Part shown: positions 1 to 6,310 of the stretch, in pieces
Layout: each line of letters opens with the position of its first letter
Position numbering within the stretch: the first letter of the stretch is position 1
NCBI GenBank assembly: GCA_026984715.1
Contig: JALSRO010000351.1
Coordinates: 1-9,817, forward strand
Direction of reading: 5' to 3'
From: Chromatiales bacterium
Lineage (GTDB): Bacteria > Pseudomonadota > Gammaproteobacteria > Thiohalospirales > Thiohalospiraceae
Length of the DNA: 9,817 nucleotides
Notes under the pieces: model-generated
Told to the model about the DNA's origin: nothing
What the model saw: the letters and a program-made list of their open reading frames with translations, nothing else
Database searches by the model: none
Program-made: the position numbers and the translations under genes

Positions 1-1149
1 CACATCCGAAACGCCAGGAACGAGTTCCGCTACACTCGCATGGACGGCTCCACCTCCCGCTACGAAGAGGGTGCCGCCTGCATCCGCATCCAGGCGGCGG
101 ACAACGTGGTGCTCCGCAACAACGAGCTGGAGAATTGCGGCAGCGGAATATTCACCATGTCCCAGGAGTACAACGAGGCCAGCCTGACCCGCAACCTGCT
201 CATCGAGCGCAACTACCTGCACGACAACGGCCAGCCCGGCAGCTACCTGGAGCACGGGATGTATATCCAGGCCATCGGCGTGGTCTACCAGTACAACCGT
301 TTCGGACCGAACGCCCCCGGCTCCGAGGGCGTCAGCCTCAAGGAGCGGGCCGCCGGCTCGGTCATCCGCTACAACTGGTTCGACAGCGGCAGCGCCCGCT
401 TCCTGGATATCGTGGAGGTGGAGGATGCCGCCCCCTGGTACATCGAGGAGGAGTACCGCAAATGGGCCGCGGCCAATGGCGAATCCATCGACCCCGGGCG
501 GCTGCAGAAGGTGAAGGAGGCCGACGCGGCCTACCGCAAGAGCTATGTCTATGGCAACTTCTTCAACCACGTGGGGAGCCAGACCGACTCCGGGAACCTC
601 CTCCACTACGGCAGCGACAACGACCCGGCGCTCTCCCACAACGGTACCCTCTATTTCTACAACAACACGGTCTCCATCCGGCAGGACCGGGACGATATCT
701 GGCGCTTCCGCCTCTTCTACCTGGGCAACCGCGATGCCCCCACCCGCTCGAAGGAGAGGGTCGAGGTGTTCAACAACATCATCTATCTCACCGGAGAGAA
801 CGGCACGCCGGCCTACTTCTGCCTCGATGATGTCAATGCCGGTACCATCCACTTCGGGGTCAACTGGATGACCAACAGTTGGCAGGATAGTGAGGCGATA
901 TCGGAGTGCTACGATGGAAACGGTGCAAATGGTCCGACCGTTACCGGCGTGAAGAATCTGCTGGACACCACCAATGCAGCAGCGCCTATCGATCAGGGGA
1001 CACTGTCTCCAAGAGATACCCCGCTACTATGGGAAACCACGCAGAATATCCCTACCGAATACCCGGTGACAAGGATGTATGTGCCCCATCTGAAAGGCAT
1101 ACCACGCAGCTCGACCAGTAACCTGGGAGCCATGGAGCTGCCCCGCTGA
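1..1149 (+). CDS. Right-handed parallel beta-helix repeat protein, 5' end missing
   Basis: The reading frame is open from the first base, so the gene starts left of the window. An ATG at 40 lies inside the frame and is probably not the true start. The 382 visible residues show the spaced aromatic/Asn turns of a beta-helix: NNELENCG, ERNYLHDNG, IRYNWFDSG, YVYGNFFNHVG, YFYNNTVS and VFNNIIYLTG. The end, NLGAMELPR, resembles the 'D-I-G-A-x-E' ending of many bacterial beta-helix and polysaccharide-lyase-like proteins, so the C-terminus is probably natural. An acidic, probably helical insertion lies at visible residues about 141-180. Such proteins are usually secreted or surface carbohydrate-binding or carbohydrate-cleaving proteins. 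No catalytic motif can be assigned here, and any signal peptide would lie off-window. It converges on nusB. Fold is fairly sure, substrate and function unknown. Confidence 0.85.
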   Translation, partial: HIRNARNEFRYTRMDGSTSRYEEGAACIRIQAADNVVLRNNELENCGSGIFTMSQEYNEASLTRNLLIERNYLHDNGQPGSYLEHGMYIQAIGVVYQYNRFGPNAPGSEGVSLKERAAGSVIRYNWFDSGSARFLDIVEVEDAAPWYIEEEYRKWAAANGESIDPGRLQKVKEADAAYRKSYVYGNFFNHVGSQTDSGNLLHYGSDNDPALSHNGTLYFYNNTVSIRQDRDDIWRFRLFYLGNRDAPTRSKERVEVFNNIIYLTGENGTPAYFCLDDVNAGTIHFGVNWMTNSWQDSEAISECYDGNGANGPTVTGVKNLLDTTNAAAPIDQGTLSPRDTPLLWETTQNIPTEYPVTRMYVPHLKGIPRSSTSNLGAMELPR

Positions 1150-1264
1150 GCAGTCGGAATCAGTGGCTCAACACAAAACGGCTCCGCGAAACAGGCCAGA
1201 TTCATGGAAGCAATCCCGCCCCGCCATTTTCCTGAAGAGGTTGTATAGCGGGAAGAAACGAGAT

Positions 1265-1287
1265 ACGGGGTTATTGGTCCGCCCCGT
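1265..1287 (-). terminator. Candidate weak terminator hairpin after nusB
   Basis: A perfect 6-bp GC-rich inverted repeat (ACGGGG at 1265-1270, CCCCGT at 1282-1287, 11-nt loop) lies 10 nt beyond the nusB stop. On the minus strand the bases after the stem are only moderately T-rich (ATCTCGTTTCTTCC), so this is a weak intrinsic terminator at best. A second, looser pair (TCCCGC at 1214-1219, GCGGGA at 1248-1253) lies in the same 148-bp convergent gap. I see nothing else in 1150-1297. Confidence 0.3.
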
Positions 1288-1297
1288 CCGAGGGCTT

Positions 1298-1732
1298 CTA
1301 TCTTCGATGGGAGGCGGCCCGCTCCGGCCCGCGAAGTTTGATCGCCAGCTTGTCCAGGATACCGTTCACATACCTGTGACCCGCCTCCCCGCCAAACGAT
1401 TTGGCCAGTTCCACCGACTCATTGATGACGACGCGATAGGGAATGTCGGGCCGCTGCAGAAGTTCATAAGCACCAAGGCGGAGAATGGCACGCTCTACCG
1501 GATCCACTGCCTGCAGATTCCGATCCAGGAACGGGACAATCTCGTCATCCAGCGCATAGACCTGCCCAGCGACCCCACTGACCAGTTCCTGAAAATACTC
1601 CACGTCCACCTGCTCCATGGGATGCTCATCGAGGAACTGCCGCTTCACGGTCTCCATCTCCTGGCCAGTCATCTGCCACTGGTAGATGGCCTGAACAGCC
1701 CGACTGCGCGCCCTGCTCCGCTTGTTGCTCAT
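1298..1732 (-). CDS. nusB: Transcription antitermination factor NusB
   Basis: The 144-residue product has the usual NusB length and is all-helical in character. Family landmarks are the basic N-terminal RNA-binding segment RSRARSRAVQAIYQWQ (residues 5-20), DPVERAILRLGAYEL (77-91) and the C-terminal NESVELAKSFGGEAGHRYVNGILDKLA region (104-130). NusB binds the boxA element of rRNA leader transcripts together with NusE (ribosomal protein S10) and helps RNA polymerase read through terminators. It is the last gene of the riboflavin operon, starting 10 nt after the ribH stop. No clear Shine-Dalgarno precedes its ATG (upstream bases CTGCGGCCCC), so it may rely on translational coupling to ribH. In many gammaproteobacteria thiL follows nusB. 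Here a convergent, unrelated beta-helix gene follows instead. Confidence 0.95.
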   Translation of the reverse strand: MSNKRSRARSRAVQAIYQWQMTGQEMETVKRQFLDEHPMEQVDVEYFQELVSGVAGQVYALDDEIVPFLDRNLQAVDPVERAILRLGAYELLQRPDIPYRVVINESVELAKSFGGEAGHRYVNGILDKLAIKLRGPERAASHRR

Positions 1733-1742
1733 GGGGCCGCAG

Positions 1743-2213
1743 CTAGTCCAGCTGTTTTAGCAGAGAGACCATCTCGATGGCAGAGAGCGCCGCATCCGCC
1801 CCCTTGTTCCCCGCCTTGGTGCCGGCCCGCTCGACCGCCTGCTCGATGGTGTCCACAGTGAGTACGCCAAACGTCACCGGAAGACCGCTCTGCAGGCCCA
1901 CTGCGGCCAACCCCTTGGAGCACTCGGCGGCCACATAGTCGAAATGGGGAGTGGCCCCCCGAATCACCGCCCCCAGAGCGATGATTGCATCATATCTTCC
2001 AGAACCCGCCATACGTTGCGCCACGAGCGGGATCTCGTGGGCACCGGGAACTTTGACAATGGTAATGTCTTTGGCATGCACCCCGTGGCGCAACAGGCAG
2101 TCTACGGCTCCCGCCTGCAGGCTATCCACGATGAAACCGTTGAAACGGCTCACCACCAGCCCAAACCGGCCACCCTCCGCCACCAGACCACCTTCTATTG
2201 TATCGATACTCAT
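1743..2213 (-). CDS. ribH: 6,7-dimethyl-8-ribityllumazine synthase
   Basis: This 156-residue protein condenses 5-amino-6-ribitylaminouracil with 3,4-dihydroxy-2-butanone 4-phosphate to give the lumazine precursor of riboflavin. The family normally assembles into pentamers or 60-subunit capsids. Visible landmarks are SRFN (22-25), PGAHEIP (56-62), [14 protein letters not shown] (81-94, with the conserved catalytic-type His at 90) and [15 protein letters not shown] near the C-terminus, which forms the phosphate and substrate site. All key residues look present. The ATG follows a good ribosome site (GGGGAG, about 5 nt spacing) and begins 12 nt after the ribBA stop. It is the fourth gene of the operon. 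Confidence 0.96.
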   Translation of the reverse strand: MSIDTIEGGLVAEGGRFGLVVSRFNGFIVDSLQAGAVDCLLRHGVHAKDITIVKVPGAHEIPLVAQRMAGSGRYDAIIALGAVIRGATPHFDYVAAECSKGLAAVGLQSGLPVTFGVLTVDTIEQAVERAGTKAGNKGADAALSAIEMVSLLKQLD

Positions 2214-2225
2214 TTTCGCTCCCCG

Positions 2226-3335
2226 CTATTCTGAATAGTACTCCACCACTTCGAGACCAAAGCCGGACAGGGCGTGCAGATGCTTGGGCGCACTCATGAC
2301 GCGCATCTTGCGCACGCCCAGATCCAGCAGTATCTGTGCCCCGATTCCATAGGTTCGCAGCTCCTCACCAGCCGGTTTCTCAGGCATTTTCACCCCCTCG
2401 TCCTCCAGCTGGAAATTTCTTATCCGGCGCAGCATCTCGCCCTCCTGTTCCGGCTGGCGAAGGATCACCACCACACCACCTCCCTCCCGATCGATACAGC
2501 GCAGCGCCTCCCCCAATGGCCAGCTACTGGCGGAGCGGTGCCCGGCAAAGACATCACATAAACTATCCTGTATATGCACCCGAATCAAAACGGGTTTATC
2601 GCTTTCAATCCGCCCCTTGACCAATGCCACATGAAGGCGGTCATCGATCTGGTCCTGATACAGTTTGAGATCGAAGTCACCGTAGGCGGTAGGCATTCTG
2701 CACTCCGCCACCCTGACCACAGAGTTCTCGTTTTCAAGCCGGTACTTGATAAGATCGGCAATAGTACCAATCTTCAAATTGTGGCGGGCGGCAAACGACT
2801 CCAGATCCGGACGACGGGCCATGCTGCCGTCCTCCTTGAGCACCTCCACGATGACCGCTGCCGGTTCAAACCCGGCAAGACGCGCCAGGTCGCAACCAGC
2901 CTCGGTATGACCGGCCCGGGTCAGCACCCCTCCCGGCTGGGCCATCAGGGGAAAGACATGACCGGGACGAACCAGATCTTCCGGCGCTGCATCCGGCGCC
3001 ACCGCCGCACGTACCGTCATGGCACGATCGGCGGCGGAGATCCCCGTGGTCACCCCCTGAGCCGCCTCGATCGAGAGGGTGAAGTTGGTACCATGCTTTT
3101 CATTGTTGTCCCGCACCATCAACGGCAGGTTGAGTTGCCGGCAACGTTCGGCGGTCAGCGTAAGACAGATCAACCCCCGCCCGTAACGGGCCATGAAATT
3201 GATATCCTCCGGCCGCACCCAGGTGGCTGCCATCACCAGATCACCCTCGTTCTCACGAGCCTCGTCATCCATGATGATGACCATCCGCCCCTGGCGAATA
3301 TCATCGATAATCTCTTCTATGCTGTTCAGCTGCAT
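2226..3335 (-). CDS. ribBA: 3,4-dihydroxy-2-butanone-4-phosphate synthase with degenerate GTP cyclohydrolase II domain (RibBA/RibBX type)
   Basis: The N-terminal ~200 residues are a complete RibB domain, which converts ribulose 5-phosphate to dihydroxybutanone phosphate plus formate. They contain the acidic loop [10 protein letters not shown] (23-32), [12 protein letters not shown] (98-109), RPGHVFPL (123-130) and TRAGHTEA (139-146). The C-terminal part (about 208-369) aligns with GTP cyclohydrolase II (RVH at 252-254, overall length), but the three zinc cysteines of E. coli RibA correspond here to Asp257, Ser268 and Ser270, and the RQEGRNIG-type segment has become RQPEQEGE (293-300). It should therefore not hydrolyse GTP. 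This matches the proteobacterial ribBX variant known from Shewanella. A separate ribA should exist elsewhere. The ATG abuts the ribE stop directly (TAG-ATG), with only a weak GGGA ribosome site, so coupling is likely. RibB function is sure; the role of the tail is unknown. Confidence 0.95.
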   Translation of the reverse strand: MQLNSIEEIIDDIRQGRMVIIMDDEARENEGDLVMAATWVRPEDINFMARYGRGLICLTLTAERCRQLNLPLMVRDNNEKHGTNFTLSIEAAQGVTTGISAADRAMTVRAAVAPDAAPEDLVRPGHVFPLMAQPGGVLTRAGHTEAGCDLARLAGFEPAAVIVEVLKEDGSMARRPDLESFAARHNLKIGTIADLIKYRLENENSVVRVAECRMPTAYGDFDLKLYQDQIDDRLHVALVKGRIESDKPVLIRVHIQDSLCDVFAGHRSASSWPLGEALRCIDREGGGVVVILRQPEQEGEMLRRIRNFQLEDEGVKMPEKPAGEELRTYGIGAQILLDLGVRKMRVMSAPKHLHALSGFGLEVVEYYSE

Positions 3336-4010
3336 CTATCGTCCCGAGCCATTCCGGCCAAAACCGGCCGCCAAGAGCTTGTCGAGGGTCAGCCCCGCGT
3401 AATCCGCCCCGGCCGCCCGCTCCCCCAGCAGCAGCCGTTCGAGATAGCGTGCGATTATATCAACCTCCAGGTTGACCCGACAGCCGGCCCGATAACCGCC
3501 GATGGTGGTCTGCTCCAGGGTATGGGGGACGATGTTCAGCATGAACTCCGACCCTGCCACTCCGTTCACGGTCAGACTGACGCCATCCACACAGACAGAC
3601 CCTTTGGGAGCGATATATCTGGCCAGCTCCTCCGGGGCACGGACCCGGAGCCGCACCGACCGCCCCTGCTCACTCCGCTCGACCACATGCCCGACACCAT
3701 CCACATGCCCGGTAACCAGGTGGCCACCCAGTCGAGAGGCGAGAGTGAGCGCCTTCTCGAGATTGACTGTAGATCCCACATCCAGCTCACCGAGCACGGT
3801 TCGAGAGAGGGTCTCGCCGGAGACATCCGCCCAGAACCCATTCTTCTCCAGCATGGTGGCCGTCAGGCAGACTCCGCTGACAGCAATGCTGTCCCCGATA
3901 GCTACATCAGCGAGTTCCAGCCTGCCAGTGTGGATGCGGATGCGTGCATCCGCTCCGTTCGACTCCCGCAGAACCACGCTGCCAACCGCTTCGATAATTC
4001 CTGAAAACAT
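3336..4010 (-). CDS. ribE: Riboflavin synthase, alpha subunit type
   Basis: The 224-residue product catalyses the final step, dismutating two 6,7-dimethyl-8-ribityllumazine molecules into riboflavin plus the pyrimidine that RibH reuses. The two-barrel repeat is visible. The first half opens with [10 protein letters not shown] and contains [12 protein letters not shown]. The second contains [11 protein letters not shown], then [15 protein letters not shown] and [15 protein letters not shown]. The length is close to the usual 200-220 residues, with a short charged C-terminal tail. I start at the ATG giving MFSGII because this is the invariant family N-terminus. The frame also opens at a TTG (4031) overlapping the ribD stop, which would add seven residues (MILVSNT). 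Neither start has a clear Shine-Dalgarno, so coupling to ribD is likely. Some nomenclatures call this gene ribC. Confidence 0.95.
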   Translation of the reverse strand: MFSGIIEAVGSVVLRESNGADARIRIHTGRLELADVAIGDSIAVSGVCLTATMLEKNGFWADVSGETLSRTVLGELDVGSTVNLEKALTLASRLGGHLVTGHVDGVGHVVERSEQGRSVRLRVRAPEELARYIAPKGSVCVDGVSLTVNGVAGSEFMLNIVPHTLEQTTIGGYRAGCRVNLEVDIIARYLERLLLGERAAGADYAGLTLDKLLAAGFGRNGSGR

Positions 4011-4027
4011 AGTATTGGAAACCAAAA

Positions 4028-5152
4028 TCAATCTGGATTCTTGAAAACAGAGGCGGGGTGGGTCACGGCAGCGGTGATACGCCAGTCCTCTCCTACCGCC
4101 CGTATCTCCTCGATTTTCAGCGCAACCCGCTGACTCATGCTCCCCAGCCCCGGAAGGTGGAACAGCCCCCGAGCCTCGTCCCCAAGCAGGTGGGGTGCGA
4201 CATAGAATACCAGCTCATCGATCAACCCTGCCTGTAGCATTGCACCGCTCAGCGTCGCCCCGGCCTCCAGCTGTACCTCGTTTATCTCCCGCTGCGCCAA
4301 CTCCCGCATCACGTTGTCCAGCGCCAAGCCGCTCTCATGTGCCGGCACCGTGACCACCTCAACGTCAGGACCGGCGATGACTTCGACCCGCTGCGGCACC
4401 GCGATACCGGTAAAGATCAAGCTTTTTCCCGGCAGGGCGAGCAGCCGGGCCCGGGGGGAGATGCGAAGCTCCCGATCCAGCACAACACGCAGTGGCTGTC
4501 GCACGGCATCGCCGGAAACGGCAAGCCGCACATTGAGTGAGGGATCGTCCGCCAGTACCGTACCTATGCCGGTCATGATGGCCGAGCTGCGGGCACGCAG
4601 CCGCTGTACATCCATACGGGCCTCGCCGGAGGTTATCCAACGACTCTCCCCGGACGCCATAGCGGTCCGCCCATCCAGACTCATCGCCAGCTTGCAGCGC
4701 ACCCACGGACGCCCCCGGCTCATGCGGCTGACGAATCCCCGGTTCAACCACCGCGCCTGCGGCTCGAGCACACCGCACTCCACCTGGATCCCGGCCTGTT
4801 TCAGCTCGGCCAACCCCTTGCCGGCGACAGCGGGATTGGGGTCCTGCATCGCGGCGACCACCCGCCGTACCCCCGACGCAATGAGCGCCCTGCTGCAAGG
4901 TGGTGTCTTGCCGTGATGGCAGCAGGGCTCCAAGGTGACATAGAGCGTTGCTCCGCGCGCATCCCCTCCGGCCAGCGCCAGGGCCTCGGCCTCGGCGTGC
5001 AGATCTCCTGCGCGGCGATGCCACCCTTCCGCCACCACCCGGCCCTCCCTGACGATGACGCATCCGACCCGGGGGTTGGGATCGGTACTGTTGAGCCCCC
5101 TTCGGGCAAGGCGCAAAGCACGTTGCATAAACTGCAGATCGGCGCTATCCAT
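4028..5152 (-). CDS. ribD: Bifunctional diaminohydroxyphosphoribosylaminopyrimidine deaminase / 5-amino-6-(5-phosphoribosylamino)uracil reductase
   Basis: RibD carries out steps two and three of the pyrimidine branch: zinc-dependent deamination, then NADPH-dependent reduction of the ribosyl side chain. The N-terminal deaminase (about 1-145) shows NPRVG (26-30), HAE (52-54, His zinc ligand plus Glu proton shuttle) and PCCHHGKTPPC (76-86, with the two zinc cysteines at 77 and 86). The reductase domain (about 148-365) shows KLAMSLDGRTA (154-164), WITS, GIGTVLADDPSLNVR (195-209) and LEAGATLSGAML. At 374 residues it has the normal length for the fusion. The ATG is preceded by GGGAACCGCC, a modest ribosome site. 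It is the first gene of the operon, and no FMN riboswitch fits in the 78 bp upstream. In many gammaproteobacteria nrdR precedes ribD. Here a divergent PilZ gene does. Confidence 0.96.
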   Translation of the reverse strand: MDSADLQFMQRALRLARRGLNSTDPNPRVGCVIVREGRVVAEGWHRRAGDLHAEAEALALAGGDARGATLYVTLEPCCHHGKTPPCSRALIASGVRRVVAAMQDPNPAVAGKGLAELKQAGIQVECGVLEPQARWLNRGFVSRMSRGRPWVRCKLAMSLDGRTAMASGESRWITSGEARMDVQRLRARSSAIMTGIGTVLADDPSLNVRLAVSGDAVRQPLRVVLDRELRISPRARLLALPGKSLIFTGIAVPQRVEVIAGPDVEVVTVPAHESGLALDNVMRELAQREINEVQLEAGATLSGAMLQAGLIDELVFYVAPHLLGDEARGLFHLPGLGSMSQRVALKIEEIRAVGEDWRITAAVTHPASVFKNPD

Positions 5153-5230
5153 GGCGGTTCCCGGTGTCCCGAGGACGTGCTACCATATCACTCATCACAA
5201 GGACAACCACTTGGTAACGGGAACCCCGCT
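5153..5230 (+). promoter_or_regulatory. Divergent intergenic region between ribD and the PilZ gene; candidate promoter for the PilZ gene
   Basis: This 78-bp gap must hold the start signals of both divergent units unless they are read through from elsewhere. On the plus strand TTCCCG (5158-5163), a 17-nt spacer and TACCAT (5181-5186) form a weak sigma-70-like promoter: 4/6 match in the -10, 3/6 in the -35. On the minus strand I find no good -35/-10 pair for ribD. A small imperfect palindrome ACCA-CT-TGGT lies at 5206-5215. The gap is too short for an FMN riboswitch, and none of its conserved elements is recognisable. Assignment as a promoter region rests on gene orientation. Confidence 0.4.
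5156..5225. repeat. Inverted repeat flanking the divergent promoter region
   Basis: GGTTCCCG (5156-5163) and CGGGAACC (5218-5225) are perfect 8-bp inverted arms separated by 54 bp. Each arm lies just upstream of the start codon of one of the two divergent genes and overlaps its presumed ribosome site (CGGGAACC read in the sense of each gene). The left arm also overlaps the candidate -35 of the PilZ gene. This may reflect two similar ribosome-binding segments or a pair of protein-binding half sites. Confidence 0.4.
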
Positions 5231-5620
5231 ATGAACCCCAGCGAAGAGAAAGCGGAGCGAAGGCGTTTCACACGCGTGCCATTTGCAGCGAGGGTAATCC
5301 TCTCCAGCAAGAACGGAATCTGGCACGGCGAGCTGGTGGACGTCTCCCTGCGCGGTCTGCTGATGTCACGACCGGACAACTGGGACGGCACTGTCGACAG
5401 CGCCTGCCGCACGGAGATTTCACTGGAGCGGGGAGGACCATCGATCAGCGTGAATGGCCGCATCGCCCACACCGGTGAACAGCTGTTCGGTGTACGCTTC
5501 GAGCAGATGGACGTGCTGAGCGCCACCCACCTGCGCAAGCTGATTGCACACAATCTGGGCGATGAGTGTCTGTTGGAACGGGAGCTTGCTGAACTCATAA
5601 AGGCCCATCTTACCACTTGA
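5231..5620 (+). CDS. PilZ domain protein (probable c-di-GMP receptor)
   Basis: This is a 129-residue single-domain PilZ protein. Both halves of the c-di-GMP binding signature are visible: RRRFTR (10-15, the RxxxR element) and DVSLRG (37-42, the D/NxSxxG element), followed by the expected beta-rich core, including VNGRIAHTGEQLFGVRFEQM, and a C-terminal helical tail of about 40 residues. Such proteins typically change partner binding when c-di-GMP rises and act on motility, exopolysaccharide or pili. The partner cannot be read from sequence. The ATG was chosen because the PilZ signature begins ten residues later and GGGA lies upstream. The longer open frame back to 4913 runs antisense through ribD and carries no PilZ signature. 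It is divergent from ribD and 30 nt upstream of the hydrolase gene, so the two plus-strand genes are probably co-transcribed. Confidence 0.9.
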   Translation: MNPSEEKAERRRFTRVPFAARVILSSKNGIWHGELVDVSLRGLLMSRPDNWDGTVDSACRTEISLERGGPSISVNGRIAHTGEQLFGVRFEQMDVLSATHLRKLIAHNLGDECLLERELAELIKAHLTT

Positions 5621-5650
5621 GCCTGGAAACACACAGCCGCATCCATCTCA

Positions 5651-6277
5651 ATGAACTACACCATAGTCCCCGTCACTCCCCTGGCCCAGAACTGCACGCT
5701 GCTCTGCTGCGAACAGACGGCACGTGCTGCCGTGGTCGATCCCGGTGGAGAGGTTGAACGGATTCTTGCCGCAGCACGGCGGGAGGGTGTGGAAATCGAG
5801 AAGATCCTGATTACCCATGGCCATTTCGACCACATCGGCGGTGTGGCAGAGCTGTCTGAACGGCTCTCTATTCCCGTCGAAGGGCCCCATCGTGGAGATC
5901 TGTTCCTGATTGAGTCGCTACCACAGCAGTGCCGGCACTATGAATTTCCGGAAGCGCAGGATTTCATACCGGATCGCTGGCTCAGCCAGGGGGATCGGGT
6001 GGAGTTTGGTAACCAACAGCTCGAGGTGCTGCACTGCCCCGGCCATACGCCGGGGCACGTGGTCTATTTTCACCAGGCAGAACGTGTTGCCGTCGTTGGT
6101 GACGTGCTGTTCAAGGGCTCGATCGGCCGGACCGATCTTCCCGGCGGCGATCATGCCACCCTGATTCAATCCATCCAGGAACGGCTCTGGCCCCTGGGGG
6201 ATGATGTGCGTTTCATTCCGGGGCACGGCCCGCTCTCCACCTTTGGTGAAGAGCGCAGGAGCAACCCTTATCTTTGA
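5651..6277 (+). CDS. Metallo-beta-lactamase-fold hydrolase, glyoxalase II-like (YcbL type)
   Basis: The 208-residue product has all metal ligands of the glyoxalase II-like branch: THGHFDH (55-61, the HxHxDH motif), His132 in PGHTPGH, Asp151 in VVGDVLFKGSIGR and His192 in PGHGP. The segment FKGSIGRTDLPGGD is typical of the E. coli YcbL type, which hydrolyses S-D-lactoylglutathione-like thioesters and lacks the extra C-terminal helical domain of full GloB. No signal peptide is seen, so it is probably cytoplasmic. True substrate is unproven, since this family is broad. The ATG lies 30 nt after the PilZ stop and has no clear Shine-Dalgarno. The gene converges on flgL with a 33-nt gap. No functional link to its neighbours is evident. 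Confidence 0.93.
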   Translation: MNYTIVPVTPLAQNCTLLCCEQTARAAVVDPGGEVERILAAARREGVEIEKILITHGHFDHIGGVAELSERLSIPVEGPHRGDLFLIESLPQQCRHYEFPEAQDFIPDRWLSQGDRVEFGNQQLEVLHCPGHTPGHVVYFHQAERVAVVGDVLFKGSIGRTDLPGGDHATLIQSIQERLWPLGDDVRFIPGHGPLSTFGEERRSNPYL

Positions 6278-6309
6278 GCCGGACCTCCCCGGGAAAGAAT
6301 CCTCCGGCT
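6277..6309. terminator. Candidate bidirectional hairpin between the convergent hydrolase gene and flgL
   Basis: A perfect 7-bp inverted repeat, AGCCGGA (6277-6283) and TCCGGCT (6303-6309), fills the short convergent gap and touches the hydrolase stop codon. The 19-nt loop is GC-rich. Neither strand has a T-run after the stem, so it is not a textbook intrinsic terminator, but its position between two convergent stops suits a weak bidirectional one. Confidence 0.3.
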
Positions 6310-6310
6310 G

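Noticed and set aside
1163..1861. A 232-codon plus-strand open frame across nusB and part of ribH
   Set aside because: It is antisense to conserved genes, and its product ends in low-complexity Pro/Arg/Trp sequence with no motif.
2574..4004. A 476-codon plus-strand open frame antisense to ribBA and ribE
   Set aside because: It lies wholly opposite two clear riboflavin genes, its translation has no recognisable motif and is rich in His, Pro, Arg and Gln, as expected of an antisense shadow in GC-rich DNA.
4011..4031. TTG start for ribE overlapping the ribD stop (TTGA)
   Set aside because: It would place seven residues (MILVSNT) ahead of the family-invariant MFSGII start and has no ribosome site. 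The ATG at 4010 is preferred, though coupled initiation at the TTG cannot be excluded.
4913..5230. N-terminal extension of the PilZ protein by 106 residues
   Set aside because: The added segment is antisense to the zinc-site region of ribD and crosses the intergenic gap. The PilZ signature and a GGGA ribosome site favour the ATG at 5231.
5153..5230. FMN riboswitch ahead of ribD
   Set aside because: The gap is only 78 bp and none of the conserved RFN-element segments is recognisable. An element of that kind needs well over 100 nt.
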